Assembly (NCBI RefSeq): GCF_030269645.1
Contig: NZ_BSTR01000052.1
Coordinates: 1-55,309, forward strand
Direction of reading: 5' to 3'
DNA from: Actinokineospora sp. NBRC 105648
Lineage (GTDB): Bacteria > Actinomycetota > Actinomycetes > Mycobacteriales > Pseudonocardiaceae
Length of the DNA stretch: 55,309 nucleotides
Positions 38,878 through 52,987 of this stretch are shown here, piece by piece. The notes below the pieces were generated by a model that was not told the DNA's origin, did no database searches, and was given only the letters and a program-made list of their open reading frames with translations. Position 1 is the stretch's first letter, and each line of letters begins with the position of its first letter. The translations under genes were made by a program, and so were the position numbers.

Positions 38878-40053
38878 TCAGCCGACCAGCAGACACCGGT
38901 CCCAACCGGTGCGGCTGCGCAGGGCGAGGGCCACGCCGGGACCACCGTCGAGGAGCTCGGGCACCGACTGTCGGGTGAGGAGGGTTGATGGGACGGTGCT
39001 CAGGCGAACGGCCAGTGCTCGGGTCAGCTCGGGTGAGTCCGCGTCGGCGGCGGTGCGCCACGTGGTGTGCAACAGGCCCGCCACGCCGTGGCACAGGCCG
39101 GGTTCGGTGATCTGCGCCTGCTGGGCCGGATCCCCGAGGCAGTCGAGCAGGGCGGTCTCGGCCAGCCGCTTGCGGGCGCTGTCGCCGGTGGCGAGGGCCG
39201 CGAGCTGCTGGGCCCGGGCGAGTCCCGGGGTGCCGTAGCACCAGGACGGTCGGTGCGGTCCAGCACGGTGCTGCCGACCGGTGTCGTGTTCGCGCGCCCC
39301 GATGGTCTCGGGCCAGTGGTGGCCGGTCTCGCCGTCTTGGCGCCAGCGGTCCAACCAGGAACAGATCCGGTGGATGGCGTCGTACTGGCCCGCGACCACG
39401 ACGCCCGCCCGCGCGGCCAGTGCGAGCAGGGCCAAGGGGCCGCAGACGCCGTGTGCCATGCCGAAGTTGCCGTGCCCGCCGGGGTAGCGCTCAGGTGGTT
39501 GGCCGTTGGGTCCGTGGTCGGTCCACCAACCGGGGCGGCCGTCGAGCGGGTGGGTCAGGCGTACCAGGTACTCCAGCACGTCGGTGGTGACCCGGTGGTC
39601 CGGGTGGCGGCGCAGGTGGTGGGCACCGAGCCCGGTGAGGCCGCGCAGCAGGTCGAACTCCGCCGCCGCGGGTCGTTCGCCGCGGTCGAGGCGGGCGTGG
39701 GCGGCGCCCAGGCGCTGGTGGGTGATGTCGGTGACGGCGGCGTCGAGGACGGTGAGCGCCCGTTGGTACCCACCGAGTCCAGTCGCGCCGTGCGCGACGA
39801 ACGCGACGGCGGGGGCGCCGTGGAACAGCGCGGCCGCGTCGCCGCTGTCCACTCCGGACTCAACGGCGCGGGTGAGCCAGGCGTGCGCGGGTGCCCAGTC
39901 GCAGTCCTCGGCGCGTTCGGCGTGCAGCAGGGCGATGCCGGCGGCCCCGTTGGCGAGTGACCCCGGTGGTCCCGTGGTCTGGCTGGTGGCCGGGTCGAGC
40001 AGGTCCTGGGCGATGGTGTCGGCGGCTGAGGCGAGTTCGTCGAGCGTGCTCAC
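38878..40053 (-). CDS. Lanthipeptide cyclase LanC
   Basis: From the GTG at 40053, which overlaps lanB by 4 bp, the protein has 391 residues. It shows the LanC zinc site: Cys272 in SWCYG, Cys321-His322 in LCHG, and the catalytic His201 in MAHGVCG. Repeated Gly-x-x-G loops of the alpha/alpha toroid are visible (GSLANGAAGIALL, LLRGLTGLGAHHL, PGLARAQQLAAL). It catalyses addition of precursor Cys thiols to dehydroalanine and dehydrobutyrine to form lanthionine rings in the cytoplasm. It acts with the adjacent dehydratase and precursor. Confidence 0.92.
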   Translation of the reverse strand: MSTLDELASAADTIAQDLLDPATSQTTGPPGSLANGAAGIALLHAERAEDCDWAPAHAWLTRAVESGVDSGDAAALFHGAPAVAFVAHGATGLGGYQRALTVLDAAVTDITHQRLGAAHARLDRGERPAAAEFDLLRGLTGLGAHHLRRHPDHRVTTDVLEYLVRLTHPLDGRPGWWTDHGPNGQPPERYPGGHGNFGMAHGVCGPLALLALAARAGVVVAGQYDAIHRICSWLDRWRQDGETGHHWPETIGAREHDTGRQHRAGPHRPSWCYGTPGLARAQQLAALATGDSARKRLAETALLDCLGDPAQQAQITEPGLCHGVAGLLHTTWRTAADADSPELTRALAVRLSTVPSTLLTRQSVPELLDGGPGVALALRSRTGWDRCLLVG

Positions 40054-42896
40054 CGGCGGGCCAACCAGGACACCGCTGTGCCGCGGGCGATGTGGTGGGC
40101 GCGCAGTTCAGCGTCGGGGTCCACGCCGTTCACGCGCAGGCAGTGCAGGTGCAGCAACGTGGGCAGGACCGCGTTCGGCTCGAGGTCGGCGTCCGCGCGG
40201 CGGAGTTTGGCGTAGTGCGCCACCCGGTCGCGCCGTCGTCGCCAGGCGTCCGACTCGGGGCAGCTCCGTCCGGTGACCCGTGGCAGCGGAGCGGCGGCGG
40301 TACGAGGGACGTTGTCGACCAGCCACCGCATGCCTTCTCCCTGCCCGTCAAGGAAAGCCGCGGCGATGTCGACGATTCCGGCCGCGGCGGTGATCTCCGG
40401 CTCGGTGTCGTCCGAGCGGGCCAGGACGACCGCGGAGTCGGCCACGAAGACGTCCTCCGCAGCGCGGAGCAGCAGGTGGTCGCCGTACCGGCCCAGCTCG
40501 GGCAGGTAGGTGTCCAGTTGCACGCGGCTGGTCAGGCCGCGTGCGCGCAGGTCGGTCGCCCAGCGACCCACCCGACCTCGGTCGTCGCCGACCCGCAGCC
40601 GCACCCGCAGGTGGTCGTCGGGGTCGCGGTAGGGCAAGAACCACCAGTCGGGCGGGGTCGGCCACGCGGCCAGCAGCGACGGGACCCGGTCGACGAGGAT
40701 CTCGCGGTGCCTGCCCGGGTGCGCGTACACCTTCAAGTAGAGCCACGTGCCCGCGCCTGGTAGGTGGCCGTGGCTCGCCCGGGTGACCGGCAGACCTGCC
40801 AGTCGCGGCGCGGGCGCGGGCGGGGTCAGGCTCACCACGGGGACGACGACCTCGTGCGCGTGGCCGTCGAGCCAGCCGAACGACTCCGGCGTGGGTGCCT
40901 CGTGCAGCGTGAGGCGGTCGCGGCGGCTCAGTTCGGCACGCAGCAACCGCTGCTGTGCCGGGTCGTCGAGGTCCAAGCGCAACCGTCGGTCACCGGCGCC
41001 CACCAGCACCGCGCGAGTTACCTCCGCGCGCGCACGCCACGCGTCGACAGCCTGCGTCCACTCCCGCCACGACGCCCCGGGGTCGGGGAGGTCGCGGCTC
41101 GTGACCGTCCACCGCGCCGGCGACAGCACGGTGCGGCCGTGTCGGACGCGCGGGAGGAACGGCAGCCTGCTCGCGATGCCCCAGGAGAACGGCTCGGGGA
41201 CCGCGGACTGCCCCGAGGTCAGCTCGCACAGCAGGCGCACCAGGGGGTGCGCGCGGTGGACCAGTTCCACCGCGGTGAACATCAAGGGTTGCAACACCCT
41301 GCGCCGGGAGATCGACACCAGGTGCAGACGATGGGCATCCCCGTACACGGCGAGGTCGTCGAGCGCGATCAAGTCCGGCCCGGCCGTGTCAGGGAACTCG
41401 CCCAGGTGCAGGACGTTCGGCAGCAGGGCCGGACAGCGGGCGACGTTGTCAGTGGCCGGGTACAACGGCGGACTGGAGACCTGGATCGGCAGCGCGTCCC
41501 CGGTCAAGCCCGGCAGGGCGGCGTACTCGCGGGCCATCCGGTCGCGGTCGGCGGGATCGAGGAGATCGAGGAAGCGGCCTGCGGTAGTCCCGGCCGCTCG
41601 GGACAGGCCCAGTGGGTGGAGCTCGAAAACACCGCGCTCCAGGTCCGCGCGGGTGCGCGAGTGCAGGGTGAAGCCGAGTTCGAGGTGTGGCGCCGGTGTC
41701 CGGTCGCCGACGGCCAGATCAGTGATCATCTGCTCGTCCAGGACGATCTCGGTCCGCCTGCTCTGCGCCAGGGCCACGAGGTGGAAGTCTCGTTCGGACC
41801 GCGCAGGTCGTGCGGGCGCCTCGGCCCTGGAGTCGCGGTAGCCGTCCGGGTAGCCCAGACCGAGCTCGGTGTCGACCAGGTCGGTGAGCGGGACCAGGGC
41901 GCGCGGCCCGTAGCGCTCGGTGAACCGGTGGTGGAACCGATGCCAGCGGGTCGTTCCAGCGGGGACGGGGGACAAGCGGGCCAGGAGGCTGACCGCGTCC
42001 CCGGCCTCCCGCGCGACCGCGTCCGGGAGCACCAGGGTGCCGGTGAACCGCAGGTCCGCCGACCCGGTCCGCTCCGCGACCGGCACCGGGTTCCTGGATC
42101 GCAGGTGGCCCAACGGGTCAGTGACGGTCATCGGCGCGTTCAACGCGGTCAGCAGGATCCGGCGCTCCACGAGGTGGCCGAGCATTTCATCCACAGTGGA
42201 CTTGTCCGCGGATGGGAACGCGCCACGCACGGCGGCGGCGAGATCGGCCATGGGGGTGGGCCGGGCGGCGACCCGTTCCACCACCTGAACCGCCGCGGTC
42301 CGCCGGACTGACACCTCGGCCGCGGGCTCCGGGGCGGACCGCTGCCGCACGTGCGGCACGACCAGCCGTCCGTTTCGCTCGAACGCCAACGGGTTCAGCA
42401 GGACCGGTGCCGCGTGCACGGCCCGCGGTGCCGCCTCCAGCTCGGCGGTGGCGGCGGCCAGCCACTCCGCGTCGACCCGCCGGGTCACCCGCGCGCTCCG
42501 GGGATCCACAGTGGACTTCCCGGTGCCGAACCGGGCCGGGGCGATCCCGGCGAACAAGCCGAACGGGGTGGCGCGCCAGGTCATCCGCAGCAGGTAGCGC
42601 AGCACGGACTCGCCCAACGAGCGACACCGCCCGGGGCGAGTGCGGCGTCCGGACAGCACTTGGTCGACCCTGGCCGCCACCGCGGGGCTCGCCGAGCTGA
42701 TCGCCGCGGCGACCGCAGGGTCCGACCACACCAGTCCAAGCCAGGCTCGCCACTGCTCTGGGTCGTCGTTCGCGGGTGCCGCCGGGACCTCGCGGTGCGC
42801 GGGCAGCGCGGCCGCCCGGAGCAGCGCCGCGTCGACCGCGCGGTAGGCGGGTGCCACCCGACCGGTCTCGTCCCGGGCGGCCCGGCGGGCCGTCAT
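40050..42896 (-). CDS. Class I lanthipeptide dehydratase LanB (full length)
   Basis: This 948-residue dehydratase contains both LanB parts: the long glutamylation domain (about 1-640), starting with typical LRYLLRMTWRATPFGLFAG, and the C-terminal elimination (SpaB_C) domain (about 660-930) with WLYLKVYAHPGRHREILV and WWFLPYRDPDDHLRVRLR. It uses glutamyl-tRNA to activate Ser/Thr of the precursor and then eliminates glutamate to give Dha/Dhb. It overlaps lanA by 4 bp upstream and lanC downstream. Being full length, it differs from split LanB systems of thiopeptides. Confidence 0.92.
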   Translation of the reverse strand: MTARRAARDETGRVAPAYRAVDAALLRAAALPAHREVPAAPANDDPEQWRAWLGLVWSDPAVAAAISSASPAVAARVDQVLSGRRTRPGRCRSLGESVLRYLLRMTWRATPFGLFAGIAPARFGTGKSTVDPRSARVTRRVDAEWLAAATAELEAAPRAVHAAPVLLNPLAFERNGRLVVPHVRQRSAPEPAAEVSVRRTAAVQVVERVAARPTPMADLAAAVRGAFPSADKSTVDEMLGHLVERRILLTALNAPMTVTDPLGHLRSRNPVPVAERTGSADLRFTGTLVLPDAVAREAGDAVSLLARLSPVPAGTTRWHRFHHRFTERYGPRALVPLTDLVDTELGLGYPDGYRDSRAEAPARPARSERDFHLVALAQSRRTEIVLDEQMITDLAVGDRTPAPHLELGFTLHSRTRADLERGVFELHPLGLSRAAGTTAGRFLDLLDPADRDRMAREYAALPGLTGDALPIQVSSPPLYPATDNVARCPALLPNVLHLGEFPDTAGPDLIALDDLAVYGDAHRLHLVSISRRRVLQPLMFTAVELVHRAHPLVRLLCELTSGQSAVPEPFSWGIASRLPFLPRVRHGRTVLSPARWTVTSRDLPDPGASWREWTQAVDAWRARAEVTRAVLVGAGDRRLRLDLDDPAQQRLLRAELSRRDRLTLHEAPTPESFGWLDGHAHEVVVPVVSLTPPAPAPRLAGLPVTRASHGHLPGAGTWLYLKVYAHPGRHREILVDRVPSLLAAWPTPPDWWFLPYRDPDDHLRVRLRVGDDRGRVGRWATDLRARGLTSRVQLDTYLPELGRYGDHLLLRAAEDVFVADSAVVLARSDDTEPEITAAAGIVDIAAAFLDGQGEGMRWLVDNVPRTAAAPLPRVTGRSCPESDAWRRRRDRVAHYAKLRRADADLEPNAVLPTLLHLHCLRVNGVDPDAELRAHHIARGTAVSWLARR

Positions 42897-43099
42897 TCGC
42901 CGTCAGTGCAACTGTTCGCGCACGCGCTCTGGCAGGTGTGACCGCACCCGTCGTTGGAGTTGCAGGTGCGCCCGGAGTTCCACGTCTGGTCCATCACGAC
43001 GGTGGTCGAGGTGACCACCGCGATGTCCAGGTCGAACACCCCGGCGAGACTGGACCCGTTGTCGCGTAACGCCTTCGGGTCCTCGGTGGTTGTCGTCAT
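42893..43099 (-). CDS. FxLD-family lanthipeptide precursor peptide
   Basis: The ATG at 43099 follows a GGGGAGAG ribosome-binding site and gives 68 residues. The leader has the FDLD motif (22-25) that binds LanB. The core region contains Cys46, 52, 56, 60 and 64 and about a dozen Ser/Thr, enough for up to five (methyl)lanthionine rings, in a C-rich end reading TCNSNDGCGHTCQSACANSC. Asp50-Gly51 is a sequence prone to succinimide formation and is a likely target of the neighbouring PIMT-like enzyme. The gene lies 16 bp after the methyltransferase and overlaps lanB by 4 bp. Leader cleavage site is not evident; no protease is encoded nearby. Confidence 0.9.
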   Translation of the reverse strand: MTTTTEDPKALRDNGSSLAGVFDLDIAVVTSTTVVMDQTWNSGRTCNSNDGCGHTCQSACANSCTDGE

Positions 43100-43115
43100 C
43101 GGTTCTCTCCCCTGT

Positions 43116-44345
43116 TCACGTCGCACCCGGCCACGACACGACGATCCGGGTGTGCTTCCGGGTCAGTGCGAACCCCGCGGGCAGGGCCGCGTCCGGTGTG
43201 CCCGCGGGCAGCACGGTTATCCGCGCCCGGCGATCGGCCAGGCGGTGGTCGCGGTCCCACGTCCGGATGAGGGCGGTGACCTCGCGCGCCAGCGCGTCGG
43301 CGTCCGGGCCGTGGGCGAACACGCCGAGCTCGGCGCGGTCGGAGTCCCCGGCCCGGCGGGTCACCCGGTAAGCGAACTCCTGGTCGCTGAAGCAGGTCGG
43401 GGCGCCCCACCGCGCCCACCTGCTGACCAGGCGGCGGTCGACCGCGCTCTGCAACGCCATCAGGATGCCGAAGTGCGCGGTGTGCGTTGCCAGGTAGAGG
43501 TCGAGGCCGTCGAACGGTTCCGTGCCCGCGATCTCGACGCCGGACCACTGTTCCACCCGCGGTCGCGCCAGCGCCGCGGCCAGCGCCGCCGGATCGGCGG
43601 GCGGGGCGTCGTCGACGCGCAGCCCGACCTCGTCGCCCGCCAGCGGGACGAAGACCTCGTCGTGCGCGCCCGCGCCCTGGATCGCCACGAACCCGGCCTG
43701 GTGGTGGTCGCGGTCCACCAGCGCCCCGTCCACCTTCCTGAGCGACACCGACCGGGTCAGGCCGCGCAGCCGAAGTGGCAGCACCATCAGCCCGTCCTCG
43801 ACCAACTGGTTCCACCAGGTGGGAGGAATATCCCACGCGCCCACCGTGACGATGATCCGGTCGAACGGTGCTTCGTGGGGGACACCGTGTTCGGCGTCGG
43901 CGTGCACCGCGCGAACGCCGGGATAACCCGCCTCGTCCAGGAACCGCCGGGTCCGGGCCACGACGTCCGGGTCGATGTCGACGGTGACCACGTGCCCACG
44001 CGTGCCGACCAGCTCGGCGATCAGCGCGGCGTTGTAGCCGCCGGAGCCGATCTCCAGCACACGCGTCCCCGGCTCGATGTCCGCCTGTTCCAGCATGGTC
44101 GCCTGGATCGCGGGGGCGGAGACGGTGCTGGTCGCGGCGCCGCCGGTATCCCGTTTGACCACCACCGAGCGGTCCGGGTCGTACGCGGACTCGAGGGGGG
44201 ACTCCGGGGCGAACAGGTGCCGGGGCACCGCGCGAAAGGCATCTGCCACTCGATCGGTGCGCAGTGCGGAGAGCCTGCGCAATTCCCCGATCATCTCCTC
44301 CCGCAACTGGCGGGCGCGGTCGATCAGGTCGGAAGTGGAATTCAT
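43116..44345 (-). CDS. PIMT-like O-methyltransferase of FxLD lanthipeptide system
   Basis: The ATG at 44345 has a GGAAGAG ribosome-binding site and gives 409 residues. The N-terminal 220 residues are an L-isoaspartate methyltransferase-like domain: VPRHLFAP at 40-47, the STVSAPAIQATMLE substrate region and SAM motif VLEIGSGGYNAAL at 97-109. The 190-residue C-terminal extension is typical of the FxLD-system methyltransferases. In the related OlvA system such an enzyme methylates a core Asp, leading through succinimide to isoaspartate. It is the first gene of the operon methyltransferase-lanA-lanB-lanC. Other in-frame starts up to 44429 lack homology. Confidence 0.88.
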   Translation of the reverse strand: MNSTSDLIDRARQLREEMIGELRRLSALRTDRVADAFRAVPRHLFAPESPLESAYDPDRSVVVKRDTGGAATSTVSAPAIQATMLEQADIEPGTRVLEIGSGGYNAALIAELVGTRGHVVTVDIDPDVVARTRRFLDEAGYPGVRAVHADAEHGVPHEAPFDRIIVTVGAWDIPPTWWNQLVEDGLMVLPLRLRGLTRSVSLRKVDGALVDRDHHQAGFVAIQGAGAHDEVFVPLAGDEVGLRVDDAPPADPAALAAALARPRVEQWSGVEIAGTEPFDGLDLYLATHTAHFGILMALQSAVDRRLVSRWARWGAPTCFSDQEFAYRVTRRAGDSDRAELGVFAHGPDADALAREVTALIRTWDRDHRLADRRARITVLPAGTPDAALPAGFALTRKHTRIVVSWPGAT

Positions 44346-44833
44346 GCGGGTACTCTTCCACTCCCTCGTCGACCACGATCGTTGCCCTCTGCGTTGTCCA
44401 CGCCAGTGGCCCCTCTCGGCGGTCTTCACACAGACTGTTCCCGTTGTCGCCCACTAGTGTGATCGCTCCATCGTGGAGAAGTCAGCGGCCAATAGGGTTT
44501 CGTGGCACGCTGAAGGTTGACAGTCCCGTCGGGAAATACCCGGGTCGCGTCCAAGAAATGTCATGAGGACATCGGTGGAACCCTACGTCGTAAACTCGCC
44601 TAAACGGTGAATTGGGGTATGAACCATTGTGTCGCCTAGCATTGTCCCGATCGCGGGAAAGAGTCGTTGCAACGCCGCAACGGTGGGGTTCGTGCCACCA
44701 GAGGTGGACCAATCGGGCGTTCCCAGTCCCCTGACCCAGTCCACTGACCCCGTCGCCTGCTGCCCAGGTCGCCGGATCGCCACACCCGTGCGTGGATCGC
44801 CTGCGGCCGGGTGCGGGTGACTAGGCTGCGCGG
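44346..44833. other. Intergenic region between lanthipeptide operon and PP2C gene
   Basis: About 490 bases without a supported gene hold divergent promoters for the lanthipeptide operon (-) and the phosphatase gene (+). Visible dyads are ATGTC-ATGAG-GACAT at 44558-44572 and CACTAGTG near 44452-44459. A TAGGCT hexamer six bases before the GTG at 44834 could be a -10 of a leaderless phosphatase message. Nothing else is assignable. Confidence 0.4.
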
Positions 44834-46051
44834 GTGTCTGAGCCCGCCGGCCTCGCCGATCGCGTGAGTGTGTTGGAGGCGATCACCGATGTCTCGTTGC
44901 GCAACCTCGAGCTCGACGAGTTCCTCCGGGTCGTGCTCGGCCGGGTCCGCGCTCTGTTCGGGGTGGACACCGCGACCGTGCTGCTGCACGACCCGGCCAC
45001 CGGGCGCCTGACCGTCACGGCGACCGCCGGGATCGAGGAGGAGGTCCGGCACGGGGTGACCGTTGAGGTCGGTGCCGGGTTCGCGGGCCGGGTCGCGGCC
45101 ACTCGCGCGCCGGTGGTGCTCGATCGCGTCGACAGCAGCACCGTGGTGAATCCACTGTTGTGGCGCAAGGGTTTGCGGGCGTTGCTCGGCGTGCCGATGC
45201 TCGCCCGCGGTGCCCTGGTGGGGGTGCTGCACGTCGGGTCCCTCACCCCGCGCGAGTTCACCGACGCCGACGCCCACCTGCTGCACCTGGTGGCGGACCG
45301 GGTCGCGTTGGCCACGCAGGCTGAGATGACCAGTTCCGAGCGGGCGGCCGCGGCAGCGTTGCAGCGCAGTCTGCTGCCGACGCGGTTCCCGGAGGTCGAC
45401 GGGGTGCGGTTCTCCGCCCGCTACGTCCCCGGCGCGCCGACGGCGGTCGGTGGTGACTGGTACGACGTGTTCCCCCTGCCCGGCGCGCGGCTGGGCATTG
45501 TGATCGGTGATGTCGCGGGCCACGGCCTCGGCGCCGCGGTGGTGATGGGACGGCTGCGCAGCGCCTTGCGCGCCTACGCGCTCGACTACGACAGCCCCGC
45601 CGAGGTCCTGACCAAGCTGCACCGCAAGGTCTCCCACTTCGAGCACCCGACGATGGCCACCATCGGTTACGGCGTGATCGAGCTCGACCACGCCCGCGTC
45701 ACCCTGTCCTGCGCCGGGCACCCGCCACCGGTGCTGGCCGTGCCCGGTGGGCCGAGCGTGCTGGCGCCGGTCCCCGCCGATCTGCCCGTCGGCCTGGGCA
45801 TCACCGTCGAACGCGCCCGCCGGGACACCGTGCTCGACCTGCCCGACGGCGCGGTGCTGGCCTTTTACACCGACGGCCTGATCGAGCGGCGCGGCGAGTC
45901 GATCGACCCCTACCTCGCCCGGCTCGTCGAGGCGGTCACCCCGGACGCGCCGGACGCGGTGTGCGCGCAGGTGATGGCCGCGCTCGTCGGCGCCGAGCCC
46001 GCGCGGGACGACACCGCCCTGCTGGTCGCCCGGGTCGGCACCTACCCCTGA
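44834..46051 (+). CDS. GAF-domain PP2C (SpoIIE/RsbU-type) phosphatase
   Basis: From the GTG at 44834 the protein has 405 residues: a GAF sensor domain (about 10-165) with VGAGFAGRVAATRAPVVLDR, and a SpoIIE-type PP2C domain (about 185-403) with PTAVGGDWYDVF, IGDVAGHGLGAA, LSCAGHPPPVLA, FYTDGLIERR and the final DDTALLV, which carry the metal-binding aspartates. Such enzymes dephosphorylate anti-anti-sigma factors in partner-switching circuits that respond to stress or redox. Convergent with the next gene: the last ten bases of the two coding regions overlap. Confidence 0.9.
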   Translation: MSEPAGLADRVSVLEAITDVSLRNLELDEFLRVVLGRVRALFGVDTATVLLHDPATGRLTVTATAGIEEEVRHGVTVEVGAGFAGRVAATRAPVVLDRVDSSTVVNPLLWRKGLRALLGVPMLARGALVGVLHVGSLTPREFTDADAHLLHLVADRVALATQAEMTSSERAAAAALQRSLLPTRFPEVDGVRFSARYVPGAPTAVGGDWYDVFPLPGARLGIVIGDVAGHGLGAAVVMGRLRSALRAYALDYDSPAEVLTKLHRKVSHFEHPTMATIGYGVIELDHARVTLSCAGHPPPVLAVPGGPSVLAPVPADLPVGLGITVERARRDTVLDLPDGAVLAFYTDGLIERRGESIDPYLARLVEAVTPDAPDAVCAQVMAALVGAEPARDDTALLVARVGTYP

Positions 46052-48432
46052 CGCAGCTGGATCCCGACGATGCAGGTGTCGTCGTCGGTGTCGGAGTTGC
46101 TGTGCGTGAGCAGCCGGTCCAGCCGGTGCTCCAGCGACGGCGCGCCCTGCTCGGCGATGGCCAGCAGCCGGTCCAGGGACTCCTCGACGGTGCGGTCCTT
46201 GCGTTCGATCAGGCCGTCGGTGAACAGCAGCAGCGTGTCGTCGTCGCGGATCTCGAGGCGGTGCTCGTCGTAGTGCGGCTCGGCCATCCCGCCCAGCAGC
46301 GGGCCGGTGATCAGCGGCAGCGTGCTCGCGGTCCCGCCCGCGATCAGCACCGGCGGCAGGTGGCCCGCGCGGGCCCAGCGCAGGCTGTGGTCGGTGGTGT
46401 CGAACAGCGCGCAGATGGCCGTCGCGGTGACCTGGTCGGTCAGGTGCCGGGTGACCAGGTTGAGCCAGGTGAGCAGCTGCGCCGGACCGGCCCCGGTGGT
46501 GGCCAGGCCGCGCAGGGCGTTGCGCAGCACCACCATGCTGGTCGCCGCCTCGATCCCGTGGCCGGCGATGTCGCCCACGCACAGCAGGATCTGCTGCGAG
46601 GGCAGCACCACCGCGTCGTACCAGTCGCCGCCGACGAGGTGGCCCTTCTCGGCCGGGCGGTAGCGGACGGCGACGTCGAGGTTCGGCGCCCGCACGGCGC
46701 TCTGCGCGGGCGGCATGATCGCGTGCTGCAGCTGCAGCGTCAGCCGGTTGCGCTCCACCGCGAGCTGCTCGCTGTGCGCCAGCTGCTCGCGGGTGGCCGC
46801 CAGCGCCACCTCGGTCCAGTGCTGGGCGGAGATGTCCTGGTACGCGCCGCGGACCGCGAACGCCCCCGGGTGGCAGTCCGGGACCGGCTCGGCGATCACC
46901 CGGATGTGCCGTGACACCCCGTCCGAGCGGCGCAGCCGGAACGCGGTGGACGCGGGTTTGCCGTGGTGCAGAAGGGTTCGCAGGAACCGGCCGATGCCGA
47001 CCGCGTCATCGGGGTGGGCGTGGTCGGCCAGCTGCTCCAGCGGCACCGGGTCGGCGTCGACGGGCAGCCCGTAGAGGCCGAACAGCTCGCTGTTCCAGGC
47101 GATCTCGCCGGTGCCCAGGTTCTCCTCGAAGCCGCCGATGCGGCCCAGCCGCTGCGCGTGCTCGATCAGGGTGGCCAGCTTGGCCGCCTCGTCGGCCACC
47201 CGCCAGACCAGCAGCACGGTGCCGCGGTGGTTGGTGATGCTCAGGCCCGCGGCGGCGCTGAGCGGCACCTGGCCGACCAGGGTGCTGACCGGCATCCGCT
47301 CGGCCCGGAACGGCTCGCCGGTGGCGTGCACCCGCTCGACCCGCTCGAAGACCCCACCCGGCTCGGCGGCCATCGGGTAGGCCTCCAGCAGCAGCGCGCC
47401 CATCACCTGCGCGCGGGTGCGCCCGCCCAGGTCGGTGAAGCTCTGGTTGGCGTACTCGATGCGGAAGTCGACCAGCGCGTCGGTGTGGTCGAGGTGCGGG
47501 CGCAGCAGCAGCGCGGGGTCGTGCAGGCCGTCCACCAGGGCGACCAGCTCGCCGCCGGGCGCGGGCGCGAGCGGCGCGGGGTCGACCGGGACGTCCAGGG
47601 TCCGCGCGCACAGCTCGGCCAGCGCGACCAGCTGCCGCTCGACCTGCGGCTCGGGCTCGTCGATCGGGGTCGGCCAGCACACCTCCAGCACGCCGAGGAC
47701 CCGGCCGCCGACCGCCGCCGGGACGGCCACCCGGCCACCGGGGGCGTCCCGGTGCCCGATCGAGGGCAGGCCCGACTCGGCGAGCGACCGGTACCAGACC
47801 GGGCCGCGGGCGACCAGCGCCGCCCGGGCGGGTGTGTCTACCCCGGGTGGCACGTGCCGCCACCGCCTGCCCTCCTCGGGGTCGAACCCGGCCCGGCCCG
47901 CGAGGGTGAGCGTGGCGTCCGCGCCCACCAGCCACACCGCCACGGCCGTGGCGCCGAGCTGCCGCAGCGCGTTGGCCAGCAGCGACTCGGCCACCGCCTG
48001 GGTGTCGGCGGCGGCCAGCACGCCGTTCTCCGCGGTCCGCAGCCGCACGGTCCGCGCGTCCGGCCTGGGCCTCGGGGTGCCCTCGTCCGCCGCCGCGCGG
48101 GCGAGGGACTCCCGGGCGGCCGCGGTCAGGTCGTCCTGCGCGGCCTCGTCGATGATCTCCGCGGCCAGCGCGGGCCGGGACCGGCCGGTGCGCGCGGCCA
48201 GCTCGGCCAGCTGGGCGGCGGCCGCCGCCGGACCGCAGCGCAGCCGCTCGACCAGGATGCCGGTGGCGAGCTCGACCAGGCCGCGCCGCTCGGCGGCGGC
48301 CTCGGCCTCCCGGGCCCGGGTCCGCAGCCGCTGCACCGTCGCGGCGAGCCTGCCCAGCGCGTCGACCCCCCGGTCGGGCGGCGCGGGTCTGTCGTCGCTG
48401 GTGAGCGCGCGGGTATCGGGCGAGCTGTCCAC
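46042..48432 (-). CDS. ANTAR-GAF-PAS-PAS-PP2C signalling phosphatase
   Basis: The GTG at 48432 has a GAGGACAC site and gives 796 residues. Domains in order: ANTAR-like RNA-binding helices (about 30-95) with ERRGLVELATGILVERL, GAF (about 145-280), two PAS domains (about 300-410 and 425-545, the second with GFEENLGTGEIAWNSELF) and a SpoIIE PP2C phosphatase (about 570-795) with GGDWYDAV, VGDIAGHGIEAA, GHLPPVLI and LLFTDGLIER. An ANTAR at the N-terminus of a phosphatase is an unusual order and could link antitermination to partner switching. It lies 34 bp after the hybrid kinase gene, same strand, so the two are probably co-transcribed. Confidence 0.87.
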   Translation of the reverse strand: MDSSPDTRALTSDDRPAPPDRGVDALGRLAATVQRLRTRAREAEAAAERRGLVELATGILVERLRCGPAAAAAQLAELAARTGRSRPALAAEIIDEAAQDDLTAAARESLARAAADEGTPRPRPDARTVRLRTAENGVLAAADTQAVAESLLANALRQLGATAVAVWLVGADATLTLAGRAGFDPEEGRRWRHVPPGVDTPARAALVARGPVWYRSLAESGLPSIGHRDAPGGRVAVPAAVGGRVLGVLEVCWPTPIDEPEPQVERQLVALAELCARTLDVPVDPAPLAPAPGGELVALVDGLHDPALLLRPHLDHTDALVDFRIEYANQSFTDLGGRTRAQVMGALLLEAYPMAAEPGGVFERVERVHATGEPFRAERMPVSTLVGQVPLSAAAGLSITNHRGTVLLVWRVADEAAKLATLIEHAQRLGRIGGFEENLGTGEIAWNSELFGLYGLPVDADPVPLEQLADHAHPDDAVGIGRFLRTLLHHGKPASTAFRLRRSDGVSRHIRVIAEPVPDCHPGAFAVRGAYQDISAQHWTEVALAATREQLAHSEQLAVERNRLTLQLQHAIMPPAQSAVRAPNLDVAVRYRPAEKGHLVGGDWYDAVVLPSQQILLCVGDIAGHGIEAATSMVVLRNALRGLATTGAGPAQLLTWLNLVTRHLTDQVTATAICALFDTTDHSLRWARAGHLPPVLIAGGTASTLPLITGPLLGGMAEPHYDEHRLEIRDDDTLLLFTDGLIERKDRTVEESLDRLLAIAEQGAPSLEHRLDRLLTHSNSDTDDDTCIVGIQLRQG

Positions 48433-48466
48433 GGGTGTCCTCGTCGGGGTGGCGGTCCTGCGGTGG

Positions 48467-52987
<4,521 letters not shown>

